Shown here in pieces: positions 1 through 10,755 of a DNA stretch of 64,000 nt. Numbering within the stretch: the stretch's first letter is position 1; every line of letters starts with the position of its first letter. This stretch comes from Macquaria australasica (Eukaryota; Chordata; Actinopteri; Centrarchiformes; Percichthyidae). The position numbers and the translations under genes were made by a program. The notes below the pieces were generated by a model, which did no database searches, was not told the origin of the DNA, and was given only the letters and a program-made list of their open reading frames with translations. The stretch spans positions 1 through 64,000 of the forward strand of contig SEMN01001323.1 in assembly GCA_005408345.1 (NCBI GenBank), in the 5' to 3' direction.

Positions 1-529
1 ATGGAATGTATGTAATGGAATGTATGTATACAATGGAATGTGTGTATGGAATAGAACTTATGTATGTAACGTAATGTGTGTATGGAATGGAATGAACAAA
101 GACTGTATTGAATGGAATGAAATGTTTGGGATGGAATAGAATGTATGGAATGAAATGTATGTGTGGAATGGAATGTATGGAATAAAATATATGCATGGAA
201 AGTATGTATAGAATGGAATGTATGTATGGAATGGAATGTATGCATGGAATACCTCATGTATGGAATGGAATGTAAGTATAGAATGAATGTATGTATGGAA
301 TGAAATGTATGTGGCAGGTGAGATAAGCAGATGTATGGAATAAAATAACCATGGAGAAAATGTCTTATAGAATGAATTCCTTGTCATGAGAATGGAATAT
401 GTCATGAACATACCTCATCTTGTGGAATTAGATTAAGTACAGAGACTGAATGAAGAAAAGAGGTATGTGTATGTATAGAATGGATTGTATGTATGGAATG
501 TAAGTGTGGAAGGGAATGTATGTATGGAA
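1..529. repeat. ATGGAATG-type satellite / minisatellite
   Basis: Degenerate tandem array built from short units such as TGGAATGTATG and GGAATGGAATG. It runs from the first base to the left end of the inverted-repeat element at 530 and resumes on the other side of it (1617-1705). Open frames here (58-411 minus, for example) are only the F-H-T-Y-I-rich translation of the repeat. The array continues off the left edge of the window. Confidence 0.85.
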
Positions 530-1616
530 CATAGATATAAAACAGTAGATGTGACGTGTCATAATGACATGCCATTCTGGGATGGAACCATATGGCAGCC
601 ATTTTACCTGGATCCAGTTTTAAAACTTGCTGTAATTGGAACCTATGGTGAAATAGGCTTATGATGTCTTTATAATCCTTATATTTTTCTACCAATACAC
701 CAATACTGTTTTTTATTCAAAGTACAAATCTCTGGATTACTTTGGACTGGATTACTTTACCTGATCAACACATGGATATTTTTTATTTGCTTTAACAAAA
801 GGAAAAGCGTGTAAAGGCATGAGTTAAGCTGACAACAAGTGATGTTAATATACCGGTATGATGACTGATTGAGGGATTCAAGGCGGCTATTTTTGGGTTA
901 ACTAGATGTGATGAACATGTAATGTTAAGCGCGACTCCTCTGCCTCGAATAACAATATGTTGGCTGACTGTGTGGTTGGTTAGTGTTCCGTGTTGCTGTC
1001 AAGGACGTGGCGAATGTCACTGTTGTGTTGATTTGCCTGGTGATTTATTAAATGGGAATTACGAGTGAAGACGAGCGCTTTTCGTTAACGTGTTGTTTAC
1101 TTTAACGTTACACTTGATTGGCATGGCATGGACTGCTTAGCGGCCAAATGTTAGGGTAATATTAATAACTTTGTTATAACGTTAACGTTACTAAACGTTA
1201 CCTTTGAGCTCTAAGTTAGCATAGCTAACATTAAAACAATGTTTGCTGGTTATAACTTAACAGCATTGATCTGTTAGTTAAACATTTGAAAGCTAGCAAT
1301 CAGCAACCTAGAACTCAGCTGGTCCGTTACTTGGTGGCTAATGCTAATGGTAAAGTTACCTAGTTCATTAACTTTTTGTAGTTTTAGTTGACCCATATGT
1401 AAAAAATAAACCTCTCATCTACTCTATACTGACACGTGGAGTGATGCCAACCTCCCTGGTCTCTTTGGTCCTTTTAGTAAAACAATTAAATGCTGCACAG
1501 CCGACAACCATAGTTGCTGCCCATAGGTGGTGATTGTAAACAATATCCAGGTAAGATGGCATACGGTTATGCCATGAGTTATGACGTAATGTCACATCTA
1601 GTGTTTTATATCTATG
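530..1616 (-). mobile_element. DNA transposon derivative with ~70-80 bp terminal inverted repeats
   Basis: The left end (530-611, starting catagatataaaaca) is repeated in inverted orientation at 1548-1616, which ends gttttatatctatgg. The two arms match well over the outer ~26 bases, including tagatgtgac, and more loosely down to an inner ttacctgg. Both flanks are the same ATGGAATG satellite, so the unit is a discrete insertion in the array. It carries a THAP-like start on the minus strand near the right arm. The 1.09 kb length and the absence of a transposase core suggest an internally deleted, non-autonomous copy. No clear target-site duplication can be read because the flanks are repetitive. 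The superfamily is not certain. Confidence 0.65.
1437..1511 (-). pseudogene. THAP zinc-finger N-terminus fragment
   Basis: Translation from an ATG complementary to 1509-1511 begins MVVGCAAFNC and continues FTKRTKETREVG. This is the usual opening of a THAP domain: the first zinc-ligand Cys pair in a C-x4-C spacing after the start Met. The following F-H-x-F-P block is not in frame, although a His-His is seen in the next frame, so the fragment is probably frameshifted. THAP domains are DNA-binding modules found in several animal transposases (P, Kolobok, ISL2EU) and in domesticated derivatives. Its position beside the right inverted repeat fits a transposon-encoded protein whose body has been lost. 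Confidence 0.5.
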
Positions 1617-1705
1617 GTATGGAATGCATGTATGGAATGGAATGTTTGTACGCAATGGAATGTATGTATGGAATTTATGTATGAAATTAATGTGAAATGA
1701 TTCCA
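1617..1705. repeat. ATGGAATG satellite, right part
   Basis: A short continuation of the 1-529 satellite (tatggaatgcatgtatggaa and variants), immediately outside the right inverted repeat of the 530-1616 element. Its presence on both sides dates the element after the array. Confidence 0.8.
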
Positions 1706-1920
1706 TTCAATGTAGTAATGCTAATTTTACTAATCAATATTATTACCAACTAATGGATCAAATAACTATCTGCAATGCGAAAATTATCACCACCAAATTT
1801 GCAGTTGCCCTCAGCTTTATGGAGCTTCTCAGCATCTTTCAGCTCATTGTTTTTGTTTTGTTTGTTGTTTTTGTTTTGCCAACTTCACTGGTTCAGTCTT
1901 ACCTCTCTTAGCAACCTGAG

Positions 1921-2860
1921 GCCTGTACTACAAAGTGGGATTTGCGGTTAGTGAGATAACTTCAGGTTCAACTCTGGGTTTTCAGTACTACAACGGTGGT
2001 TCACTTCTTACCGGGGTAAATCGCCATGGTAACTTATGCTGCACAGCAAACCTGCTCCGGAGCAGGTTATGTTCGAGATAACAGATCAACGCATACAAAA
2101 GCACCGCCTACTGACCAATCAATTCTCTTGTAAAATGACATCACCAATAGAAAAGAAGTAGAGCTTGGTACGTGGATCGTGAGAGGAACTCTTTTTATAG
2201 GAGAGATAGTTTCTCGTCGGATTGACCAATTTATCTGTGTCATCCTACAACAGAGACTGACTAAAGCACTAAAGCTTTGGACTTATAAGTTATGAATGTA
2301 AGCCTATTTATCGCTAAATTATGTTTTTATATTTATATATTTTTTGCTCCCAAGTCTCTTTGACACCGCCGGGGTTGCAGCTGAAAGAATCAGGCTAAAA
2401 TTGTCATACAGTCCATAAGAATACATCTAAGCAACACATTAACTTAATGGAATACTACTGACGGGGCAGTGATATTATAAGCCTATTAATTAACACATTC
2501 ACACAGTTGGGGTTTTTTTGCCAGCTGTCTATCCTGCATTCAGCAGCTGCAGCTGTGTTGCTTTTAGCCTGGATGATGTTTAAATTCTTCATATTTCTCT
2601 AATATTGCAGTTTGTTCTTCATTTGTAAAGTATGCCGCTCTGCTGCTAGTACACCTGTCATGTTTGTGATTGGTCATATGCTGCAAACACCGCCTCTTTC
2701 ATGTGAACGTGCTCATGGCTAGATTGGGAACCCTGGGTTGACTTATTGAGTTGATAACCAGCGTCGTGTGACCGCTTAGCAGGATCGCGATTGTTAGGCT
2801 TAGTGAAGCCAGATAATGAGAAGATATCCTGGGTATGCTGAACTTGCTTCGTAGTTCCTC
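1921..2860. mobile_element. Harbinger-like miniature transposon (MITE), probable
   Basis: The left end reads gaggcctgtactacaaag. The right end, reverse complemented, reads gaggaactacgaagcaag, so the termini form imperfect inverted repeats sharing actacRaag. A second actac motif lies further in (near 2000). Around 2170-2260 a stretch translates as IVRGTLFIGE..VSRRID, resembling an N-terminal part of fish Harbinger-type transposases. That resemblance is from memory only. No long coding frame survives. Possible alternatives are another superfamily or two adjacent fragments. Confidence 0.42.
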
Positions 2861-3894
2861 TGGTTTCCAGCACCAAATAGCAAACAGGCAAAGTTAGTTA
2901 GTCAACGCGATATTTACTAATGCTGCTACCAGGGGGTGCAACAAAAAAGGAGTTTGTGCTTTATTTTTTCTTTAGATTGCCCACTGAGATAACTCTGTAC
3001 ACTGTATAATAGCATGTTACTTTGAGGCTCAAACACCAGAGATTCAGTGTCCTCAGCAAGTGTGTTTATGTGCACAGCAGTGTGCAGTCACAGTGGCCTG
3101 TCTAATGATGACTAGTCCATTAATCTGTAGAGTGTGCTGGGGTACATGACAACACAAGATCTTTAAGGGTATTTTGTAAGTTATTACATAACAACGCACA
3201 AAAGTTAGAATAGGAACATAACTTGTATATTTTATCTAAACATATAGTGGCCCTCTCAGTTGGGGACCACAGGCATGCCTAATAGTTACAACAACACCAC
3301 CCCACCTGCTCCACCAAGGACAGTGTCAGCTGGGATTAGCCAACACCCACCCCGCCATGCTATGGAATCAGATTTGTGTCAATATAATCAAGCAAAACTT
3401 CTTAAATATCAAACAAAAATAAGAATTTGAGAGAGAATGAAACTCACTGAACTAAAAAAGTAAAACTTATAACTTGCAAACAAATTATTTGTGTAATGGT
3501 GTAAAAATTGGTCTTTAACTTTTTCAAACATATTTCCTTTTGTTTGTAGTTGCCTCTACTTCTCTCTCATTGATCAGAATTTTGATCTCACTGTCTGCTT
3601 TGCGGTTGGCTGATTTGTCACAAACCTCTCGAGTGGGTAGGGGTTTTTTTCAGGGGTGTGTCCCCATTGGCTAATGAGTTTTTGAGTGACAGCTCAGTGC
3701 CCCAAATTTTGTTATGTTTTTAATGTTTATTTTATTTATGCACACATGCACATTAATTAACACAAGCACTTCACCATATAGGCTAATTTCCATCTGCAGT
3801 CTCTGGCAGGTTGATGGCATATAAAAACATTAAAAGAAAACATTCAAAAGCATATAAACACAGACAAAAAGACAGTTGATGATGGCTTGTTCTC
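2861..3894. other. Unassigned non-coding stretch
   Basis: AT-rich DNA without a convincing coding frame or a repeat I can name. The only minor notes are a C-rich patch near 3295-3360 and T-runs near 3640. Confidence 0.5.
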
Positions 3895-4270
3895 GGCAAA
3901 CCTCACTAGGGAGTTGGTCCAGGAGCTCATCCAGGTGTCCCCCACCTGAACTACTGCAACTCCCTCCTCGCTGGAGCCTCGACCTCCAGGCCTCTGCAGC
4001 TAATCCAGATTTCTCCAACCCTTCTGGTGTTCAACCCCTCCAAGTTTTCCCACACCACTCCTCTTCTCTGTTCACTACACTGAGTCTCTGTTACAGCTCG
4101 CATCCAGTTCAAGACTCTGGTGCTGGTCTACAGGCAATGAAGAGAACTGCACCTTCCTACATTCAAGCCATGGTCAACCTCGCAGTGGTGGAATGAACTC
4201 CCCACTAAAGTCAGCACAGTAGAGTCACTGCCCATCTTCCATGACAGGCTGAAAATCACTTTTCAGACTG
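3895..4270 (+). pseudogene. Decayed LINE reverse-transcriptase C-terminus (L2/CR1 type)
   Basis: Patchy plus-strand translations match the C-terminal part of L2/CR1-type fish LINE proteins: an LNYCNSLLAGAS-like block, then QLIQISPTLLVFN, KFSHTTPLLCSLH, ARIQFKTLVLVYRQ and WWNELPTKVSTVESLPIF. Several frameshifts and deletions separate these blocks. The catalytic palm region is missing, so only the post-RT thumb/tail survives. The element is old and inactive, and 4271 onward no longer resembles it. Confidence 0.6.
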
Positions 4271-7200
4271 TACCTCCTCACCCCATGCTAGCATTTACTG
4301 ATGTCTCATTTCTGAAAAGCAAAAAGTGCACTAGGACTGCAACATGCTTTTAGTTGTTTGGAATGGATGTATTTGTAATTTCTGACAATGACATCTACCT
4401 CTTGTTCCTATTGAGTCTAAATGCACTTTTTGTAACTCACTTGGAGAAAAGCAGATACCAAATCTATGTGATGAAAACTCTGACTCTAAGCTTGGAGTAT
4501 TTCTAGTTCTGGTCAAACATTCAGCAAGATTCCTTGGAGTGGTTCTGAGATGATTGATAAATGGATGTTAAGATATTAATGATGATCTTACCAACACAAC
4601 AGTTTGCCTTTTTTGAGTTGTTTCGTAACAAATTATTTCAGCTGCTAACAAGCATCTTGTCCGTTTTCTAAGGCTGATTAAAAGTTCCTTTGGACCAGGA
4701 AACCACTCAAGCAGATGCTGCTCACATTCTGTCCTCATTGTCTAAGTGCTTCTGTTCGTCAGTCGGACTTGATCTTATCAACATAACAAAGACAAAGCCC
4801 TTTTATTTTCCAGCCTTCAAGCTCTCATCAGAAACTTGGCATTTAATTCTCCATTTTTTGCAGCCATGCCATCCATCCTAATGGCTGATCAAATGTGCTG
4901 GAAACAGAATGAAAGAGACCAATTAGTTAAACGACACTGCTCTTAAAGTTTGCCTTTCAGCCACCAATTACACTGTGGAGTGTCTGCTTTGCCTGAATTA
5001 CTTTCTTTGTAGTGGCCAAGGCTCAGGTTCACAGAGAGGCTGGAAGCAAACTGACTTGGATCCAGGTATTAATAAAAGTGTGTTTTCTGCTACAAACAGC
5101 CACACACATGCAGTTCTCAACCACACCATCAAGCACATGGACAGATGAGATGCTATACTAATGAATGTGTTATTGGGTGCTAATTAAGGAAATCACTTAG
5201 GCTCACCACCCAGGTGCAGTGCATGACTAAAATAACTATTACCTTCACAAATGACCCAACTTCTCTTCTTCTGTTGCTCATTTATTGTCCCTGTCAAGGA
5301 AATCTGAAACACTTTTTACTTAATTTACAAAGACATGGAAAAGCTTTGACGTGGCATGTCAAAAAAGCACTAAGAATAGAATAGAATAGAATGTCTTTAT
5401 TTAAGACATAATTTACAGTGTTCAATTCATTACCATCACTAATGAGTTCTGGGTTGGAATGTGGTTTTTATGCTGTTATTGTCACTATCATTTAATTAAA
5501 TGCTAATGGAGGAGATGCCCATGTCCCATGCTTGACGTCATGAAAAGTACTTGTCTGGCGTGACTTTGGGTGTTTCAATGAACAACAACCAAATTAAAAG
5601 CTCTATCTGCAAAAATTTACCCTAATGTAATGACCACACTCTCATATAACAAACAATGTTATCCCATGAAAAGACCAAAACTGATAATGTGTTAGTCCAG
5701 CTCACAATACTTTCTGACTTCCTACCCTGTCTGTGGTTCTCATCCAAGCCCATTGGTTACTACTGTAGACTTTAAAGACTATATTGGAATCATAATGAAA
5801 CTCGGGTGTTACAGCAGAACAAAGACAGATATAAGTACAGATAAATAGAGAAACAATAAAATAGATTAATGATATATAAAATAAAGATAATAGAATAGAA
5901 TAAAATAGAAACAATACAAGCGCAATTAAACTCAAAACTCAAACTTACAGGCAATATCAGTACACATACAGTACCCACAACTGGTGTTGTACATGAGCTA
6001 AGCAACTGGGCAATACCGTCTCAAACAAAGTGAGGTCAACTACTAAAGGTGCCATGAGCACTATTAACAGGAGGCTCCCCAAAAATGTACACCTGTTTTG
6101 TTTAACTTTGTCCATAAAAAATCTTAGATAGATTTACACAGCGAGAATCTAAAGAAAAAGATTCAGGGTAAACAAGACTGATGGTTGGTTGACACTATAC
6201 GTATGTGTGTATATATATCACATATACTGTATATAATATATACTTCAGCCTAGCTCAATCTCCACACATTAATAACACATCATGTATAGCTACTGTATGT
6301 TTTGTTGAAATATCTGTTTTGTTTTATTGTTACATAAAAAACTGCTTCACAACACATCCCAAATAGTTAAAAACTGCCAAGTGTCCTCAGTTTCAAGAGT
6401 TAGTCAGTTGCACTTCCATGATTAAGAGTGTTTGTTTTGCACCTGGCATTTCCTTAGAGCGCTGACTGGGCTTGTGTTGATCATTAAGAAGCTCTGGTAG
6501 CTCTGAGTAACTGGATCACTTTCATGTGACAGAACAGAGTGAACAGTTCTGAGTGACTGTAGCTGCCCCATGTCGTTTTCACTTCGATTTATCCATTTCA
6601 TTTTGTATTTTTAACAATGGTCTGATTCCTGGTGCTCCTGATGGCCAGCCTGGGCCTGGTTTTGAGCATGATTTTTTTGGCTTTGGCCATCTACATTTAT
6701 CTGGACAGGGCCCAGGATCAAATTGGCACTTGATAGGGATTGTTTGTGGGTTGGTCCGAATGGGAAAAGTATTTCATTGTTTTTTTCTGTTGACTATTGC
6801 AATCTCTCTGTTTTTGTTTTTGTTTTTTTGCAGTTTTGTTGTAGGCTACTAATAATTTCAAATACAGGATCATGCACCCTGCAACAGATTAGAGAGAGAT
6901 AAGAGTTAGCAGATGCAAACTGTAGGATTCTTTGAAGCAAAGCACATTGCCATAGGAAAGACACACAGCACCAGCACACAGCTGGCAGACACAGTGAGAG
7001 TCAGGAGGAAAGGACAGTAACATGAATCACCTACAACAAGATTCCGGCAAGTCCACCACCACCACATACAGACTTTAGTACCCTTTACATCCAGTCAAGT
7101 ACATACAAATTTCGAGGGAAAAAACACAGTTAGACCCCAAGTTTCCGAGAATATACTGAGTCTAACCTTGAGGAAGCGAAGAGAGAGATGGATGACAGAG

Positions 7201-7499
7201 GATGAAGAGAAGTGGAGGAACAACTGAATTAAATTCAGAAAAATGGTTGAGAAATCTTAATTTGAAAAACATGTTAAATATTTTTGAATTGCATTTCACT
7301 CCACCCATATCTCCTGGGACAGATAATATGGATGGCAGACTACCATACATACAATTTCTGCTAGTTATGTCTCTCTCATATGTTATATATTAATCAGATG
7401 TTACTGAAGTGGTGTATTCCCATTTCAGTGGGAAGTATCCAAAATAATGCAAATTTCAAAGAACAAAATTAATTCAATGCAGAAAACAGCTGACCTATA
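4271..7499. other. Unassigned non-coding stretch (3.2 kb)
   Basis: No supportable gene. A short GAATAGAATAGAATAGAATGTCTTTATTT-like piece at 5375-5403 is the reverse complement of the AATAAAGACATTC...ATTCT tail seen on the LINE at 17.2-18.9 kb, so it may be a fossil LINE tail. An A/T-rich microsatellite-like patch lies at 5830-5925, and a TATA-rich patch at 6208-6245. Short hydrophobic ORFs at 5702-6005 (minus) come from this A/T-rich DNA. Confidence 0.45.
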
Positions 7500-8900
7500 A
7501 ATTTAGTCCACACCTTCAGCAAAGTCATGGCAAGAATAATCTTCGAACAGATTCGAGAGTGCTTTATGAAGAATTAATTGATTACACAGTGTCAACATGC
7601 TTACACAGTGGGTTATTCCACCAGCACTGCTCGTTCATTTGACGGATACCTGATACAAAGAAAATTAGTAGGAGCTGAATTTCTGGGTTTCTGTGCTGCC
7701 TTTGAGGTCAAATCTGCTGTTTGGGAAATTTAAATATTATGGTTTTAAACCTTTGAGACTCTCTCTCATAAGAAGTTATCCATCTCGCAGAAGGCAAAAA
7801 GTAAACTACACTGTCTACTTTTCTGATTGTAGCAATATTTATTGTTGGGTGCCACAAGGTAGCTGCCATGGTCCACTCCTCCTTTTTATTTTTATAAATG
7901 ATTTGCCTCGACTTGACCGTATATTACTCGGCACATCATTGTCATGACTTAACCAAAGTATTATATGTAAAATATAACAATATTTAAATCAGGAGAAACT
8001 TAATTTAAGAGTGATCAAATCAATTTATTTGACATGGTGCACATCACCAGAAAAATCATCATTTTATGAACAGGAATATCCCCCCGATGGAGTCTAGACA
8101 CAGGTGGTGGTGGTAGGGAAGGGGTAAAGAGCAATGGCTGAAGATCTGGATGGATGTGATGTGGAGCGGGACTTAGATGAGCTCAGTGGAAGGACCCATG
8201 GGTGTTGGTTGTGATGAAAACTGGGGTGGAGGAGAAATAACAGCTGACAGCTGCAGAGAGGAGAACAGTTTCAAAGTTTGACAGCAACGATATGATTGGC
8301 TCACAGAGATTGTGGCAGAATCTGGCTGGTTTAACTGAAAGCGTGAACACCCAGAGTCATCTGATTGAGTTTGAAACCAGAATAGAAAGAGAGAGAGAGA
8401 GGAGGAGAGAAAATGTGAATGAGTAAGCATAAAGACTTCATAAAGTCTTCCTGATTGAACTTCTGCTAAGCGTCATATAATAACATATAATAACAATAAT
8501 AAAAACAATACGATTTTTAAAATGTGTAAATCTAAATTAATGATAATTGGAAACAGAAAGAGATTAGTCCCCAGCTCTGCCTTTCTATACAAGGCTTTAA
8601 ACTGGATAAAGCTAATAATAATTAAAGTATTAGGAGTTACACTTGCTCACTGCATATTGACCATATTGTTAAGAAAATGGGAAAAGTCATTGCTATAAGC
8701 AAGACATTTTCTACTTTTGTCAAACCAGTAATAATGAAAAGTGTAATAAATTCATTAGTGTTGTGTCATCTTGAGTTCTGTTCAGTTACATGGTAGGCTG
8801 CTACTAAAAAGGACCTGAAAAAACTCCAATTAGCTCAAAATAAGGCTGCTTCTCTGCTGTCCATATTCAAATTACAATTCATATAAGCAATAACTAATTT
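7500..8900 (+). pseudogene. Decayed LINE reverse transcriptase, split by an insertion
   Basis: Two plus-strand blocks belong to one non-LTR reverse transcriptase. The first, 7500-7950, shows KLVGAEFLGFCAAFE (degenerate FLDFSAAFD motif A), LLFGKFKYYGF, and a WVPQGSCHGPLLLFIFINDLP block (VPQGS, then INDLP). The second, 8510-8900, shows KVLGVTLAHC, the degenerate VIAISKTFSTFVKPV, LVLCHLEFCSVTW and KKDLKKLQLAQNKAASLL, which is the post-RT region. The missing YADD segment should lie between them, where about 550 bases of foreign DNA now sit, including the 8232-8476 dispersed repeat. Stops and frameshifts are frequent. The clade cannot be fixed by eye (L2, CR1 or I-like). Confidence 0.6.
8232..8476 (+). 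repeat. Dispersed repeat family, copy 1
   Basis: Begins gaaataacagctgacagc and ends cttcctgattgaacttctgctaagcgtcat. Between these are atgattggctcacagaga, tgtggcagaatct and tggtttaactgaaag. The same blocks in the same order occur at 14403-14636 (plus) and 16891-17068 (minus). Similarity stops at both edges. This copy separates two halves of a LINE, so the unit or a larger element containing it inserted there. No coding capacity is seen. Confidence 0.7.
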
Positions 8901-10514
8901 AACTGTTGCAAATGTTAGAGTGTAATTAATGTGGCAGCACTTTACAGACAGAGGTAGCTCTATTGGCACTTGTTAACTGCCATCACGTCTGCCACTTGGA
9001 ACATTACATTTCTATTTTAAAACTGTAGAAACCCTCAAAACGTTCGGTGGCTAGCTGGCTTCTGGTGGATTCTGATGCGGAACTCCTAAGTCTCCCACAG
9101 CCATACTAACAACATCGCGCTGAGCCAATCCTTCCCTGACTGACTTGAGGTGTTGATGTTAATGTTAGGAAAGATGACCTTATATTTATTCTCTTTGATG
9201 TCTCTTGCAGTTCTGTGTACCATTGCATCTACAGCTGACTTTGGCACATCAAAAGAGTCCACAAGCTAATGGAGCAGAATTTTATTCAGATGGTGCCCCC
9301 AACCATAGATGAAGGTTGGTCAGTAGAATATTAAAGGCTGCCCTGGAGATCCACAGTGCTAGATAAAGATCTGTATTTCATCCATAAAAATATACATCAC
9401 TGAGTTGGGGTTAGCATAAGGAGCTCTTGCCTTGAACTGCCTAAAAGAAATATGTTAATACACACAGTAGTTTGAACTGCAGCTGTTGGGTTTGGTGTGC
9501 TTGGTTAATGGTATGGATGCAGGTCTTTACTGTATTTAATGTAACCTGAATCAAGGTTGTACACAAAAGTACTCACACCTAAATGGCAAAAAAAGGTAAT
9601 TTCTTATTACCTTCCAGAATGACACATATGAGCCTTTTCTGATCTGGCGCAAGATGACATTATTTGTCAGCACCATCCAAAACAACCTACATGCCCGTTT
9701 CAAATCGTTCCAGTGGATGTTTTCTGATCTACCATCTCTACGGTTAAGGTCTGGTTAAGTTTAAGTAACTACTACATGGTTAAGGTTAGCTAAAGTAAGG
9801 GGAAGTGGTTGAAAAATTCAGTCTACTTTAGGTTCTTTAATAAATGTTCAGTTTGGTTCTTTTCATAGCAAAGTCTCCTTTCTCATGTCTGGTTTTGACT
9901 GGTTTCTGCATACACTAGGTCAAACTCCCACGGTGATAACAGTGAGGATTCTCACATCAACATAAGGTGAACATTAACCTTTAGCTGTTAAATCACGTCT
10001 ACTCACTGCATCCAGGTGAATAGGCAAGAAATTCTCAACCTTACCGAAAAGGATTTCAGTAAAACCCATAAAAGCACATTTCATGTGTTTTGTTTGGAAA
10101 CAAATAAAAACAAAAAATAAAAAACTGATAAAACCAGGTTTGGTTGATAAAATAGTGATGATTATACAGGATAAAACAGGAACGGGGGCTCATTGCAGAT
10201 AATTAAGTGTATGGGTCATGGTTAAAAGAAAGCAAAGCTGACTGTTGGTAGGAGACAGGATGTGACCCACACTCACCCACTGTCAAAGTCAGAAACTTTG
10301 TGCACCCAAATATCCACCACAACCTCCCACGTAAGGATGAAGACCTAATGTGAGAAAAGAAGGCATCCAAAGTTAAAGCAAATGAGGGGGAAATGAAGTG
10401 CAGGTTGGCACTAAGTCACGTAAAGTGGAAAACTGTCACTTGCTTATACTTACCCAATAATTGATAACAAGCAAGCTATTCTCTTCCAATAATGATATTA
10501 AAACAATAATAATA
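8901..10514. other. Unassigned non-coding stretch
   Basis: No confident feature. On the minus strand around 9187-9270 a short frame reads LVDSFDVPKSAVDAMVH, faintly like the N-terminal region of Harbinger transposases, but it is too short to call. Otherwise the stretch is AT-rich with small homopolymer runs. Confidence 0.4.
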
Positions 10515-10755
10515 ATAAGTTTCTCTCTCTCTCTCTGTTTCCTCCCACAATCCAAAGACATGCAGGTTAACTGGTGACTCTAAATTGCCCTTGGGTATGA
10601 CTGAGTGTGAATGCTTGTCTGTCTCTATGTGTCAGCCCTGTGATTGACCAGCGACCTATCCAGGGTGTACCCCGCCTCTCGCCCAATGCCAGCTGGGATC
10701 AGCTCCAGACCCCCGTGTCCCTCTAAGGATAAGTGGCTATAGATAATGGGTGGAT
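10515..10755 (+). repeat. SINE-like / RTE-type 3' tail retroposon
   Basis: Contains the blocks tttcctcccacaatccaaag, acatgcaggttaactggtga, ctgtctctatgtgtcagccc and gaccagcgacctatccaggg, ending in an imperfect TGGA-type repeat (gggtggatggataatgga). I recognise this as a common fish retroposon whose 3' end resembles RTE elements. A second, more diverged copy is at 59013-59157. It is non-coding. Confidence 0.6.

Noticed and set aside
58..695. Minus-strand ORFs rich in F, H, T, Y and I
   Set aside because: They are translations of the ATGGAATG satellite and show no amino-acid complexity.
1200..1360. gctagc/gctaac-rich sequence considered as a regulatory site
   Set aside because: Such words are common in fish intergenic DNA and nothing here marks a promoter.
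4690..4881. 63-codon plus-strand ORF with a Cys-rich centre
   Set aside because: Short, no known domain, and it lies in unassigned DNA next to a dead LINE.
5702..6005. Two overlapping hydrophobic minus-strand ORFs
   Set aside because: Derived from A/T-rich microsatellite-like DNA; no similarity recognised.
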